From Bradyrhizobium sp. CB1650 (GTDB taxonomy: Bacteria; Pseudomonadota; Alphaproteobacteria; Rhizobiales; Xanthobacteraceae), in contig NZ_CP121695.1 in NCBI RefSeq assembly GCF_029761915.1, forward strand, positions 4,989,501 through 5,053,500: 64,000 bases of DNA, read 5' to 3'. Both the position numbers and the translations under genes were made by a program. The notes beneath the pieces are model-generated. The model was given only the letters and a program-made list of their open reading frames with translations. It ran no database searches and was not told where the DNA came from. Shown here in pieces: positions 63,799 through 64,000 of the stretch. The first letter of the stretch is position 1. Each line of letters begins with the position of its first letter.

Positions 63799-64000
63799 TC
63801 AGGGCCGCGCGATCACCCCGCCCGTCATCGGCATCGGCACGCCCGTGGTCGCGGGATAGGAGAGTGGCAGGCCCTTCAGGCCGCGGGCGGCGAGGAAGCC
63901 GAACGCCTGCGCCTCGATGGCGTCGGAGGCCCAGCCGAGGCTGTCGGCGGCCTCGACGGTGGCCGAGCCCACCCGCTCCCGCAGCATGCGCAGCACGGTC
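63799..64000 (-). CDS. anmK: anhydro-N-acetylmuramic acid kinase, 3' end only
   Basis: The last 67 residues of a gene that begins beyond the right edge. The tail reads [20 protein letters not shown] and [20 protein letters not shown] followed by GVIARP, the conserved C-terminus of AnmK. The enzyme phosphorylates and opens 1,6-anhydroMurNAc released by lytic transglycosylases, returning it to MurNAc-6-P. It is transcribed toward the GST gene and the palindromes. Confidence 0.88.
   Translation of the reverse strand, partial: TVLRMLRERVGSATVEAADSLGWASDAIEAQAFGFLAARGLKGLPLSYPATTGVPMPMTGGVIARP

Overview
The window is GC-rich, densely coding alphaproteobacterial chromosome. Gene content and intergenic repeat families (CGTCATTCCGGGGC and CGTCATTGCGAGCGAAGC palindromes, the CTAAAGCGCGATGA composite element, the GAGCATGATC hairpin) look like Bradyrhizobium or a close relative. 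That assignment is inference; no rRNA, tRNA or CRISPR array was seen.

Layout. 1-6.5 kb: a 5'-truncated M23 peptidase, an exported cupin and an AhpD-like protein divergent from a MarR regulator, an MltB-type lytic transglycosylase, a class II aldolase and an SDR. 6.5-17.2 kb: recJ, a soluble chemoreceptor-like protein, a LysR regulator divergent from an MFS / exported carboxymuconolactone-decarboxylase-like / exported cupin operon, an ASCH protein, another cupin, an NmrA-like reductase and an L,D-transpeptidase. 17.3-24.3 kb: a six-gene catabolic operon (enoyl-CoA hydratase, CaiB-type CoA-transferase, TctC, TctB, TctA, PdxA-like dehydrogenase) facing a GntR/FCD regulator across two palindromic operator-like sites. 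24.3-28 kb: GST, cupin, GAF-adenylate cyclase, haloacid dehalogenase. 28-32.3 kb: glpX, hom, an AlaC-type aminotransferase and a small lipoprotein. 32.5-39.7 kb: phaC, MAPEG protein, paiB-argC, DedA, parE. 40.2-45.8 kb: two related outer-membrane beta-barrel proteins flanking a 2,649-bp IS21-family element, which has split a 61-codon membrane-protein gene. 46-53.8 kb: FAD monooxygenase, periplasmic caspase-like protein, AraC regulator, DEAD-box helicase, diguanylate cyclase, TfoX-like protein. 53.9-60.9 kb: a complete nifS-sufBCDS-sufT-sufA operon. 61.2-64 kb: alpha/beta hydrolase, DUF1697, DUF1330, SMR transporter, GST, and the 3' end of anmK.

Most unusual signals: (1) an apparently leaderless 25-codon upstream ORF with five consecutive Arg codons and alternative RNA pairings ahead of paiB-argC, a candidate arginine-sensing attenuator; (2) the exactly reconstructable IS21 insertion with a 6-bp target duplication; (3) a frameshifted second copy of the parE 3' end with mostly synonymous differences; (4) clear operator palindromes at the MarR, GntR and GST loci; (5) a soluble MCP-tip/Cache protein; (6) a class III cyclase lacking its transition-state arginine; (7) cupin plus carboxymuconolactone-decarboxylase-like pairs at two separately regulated loci.
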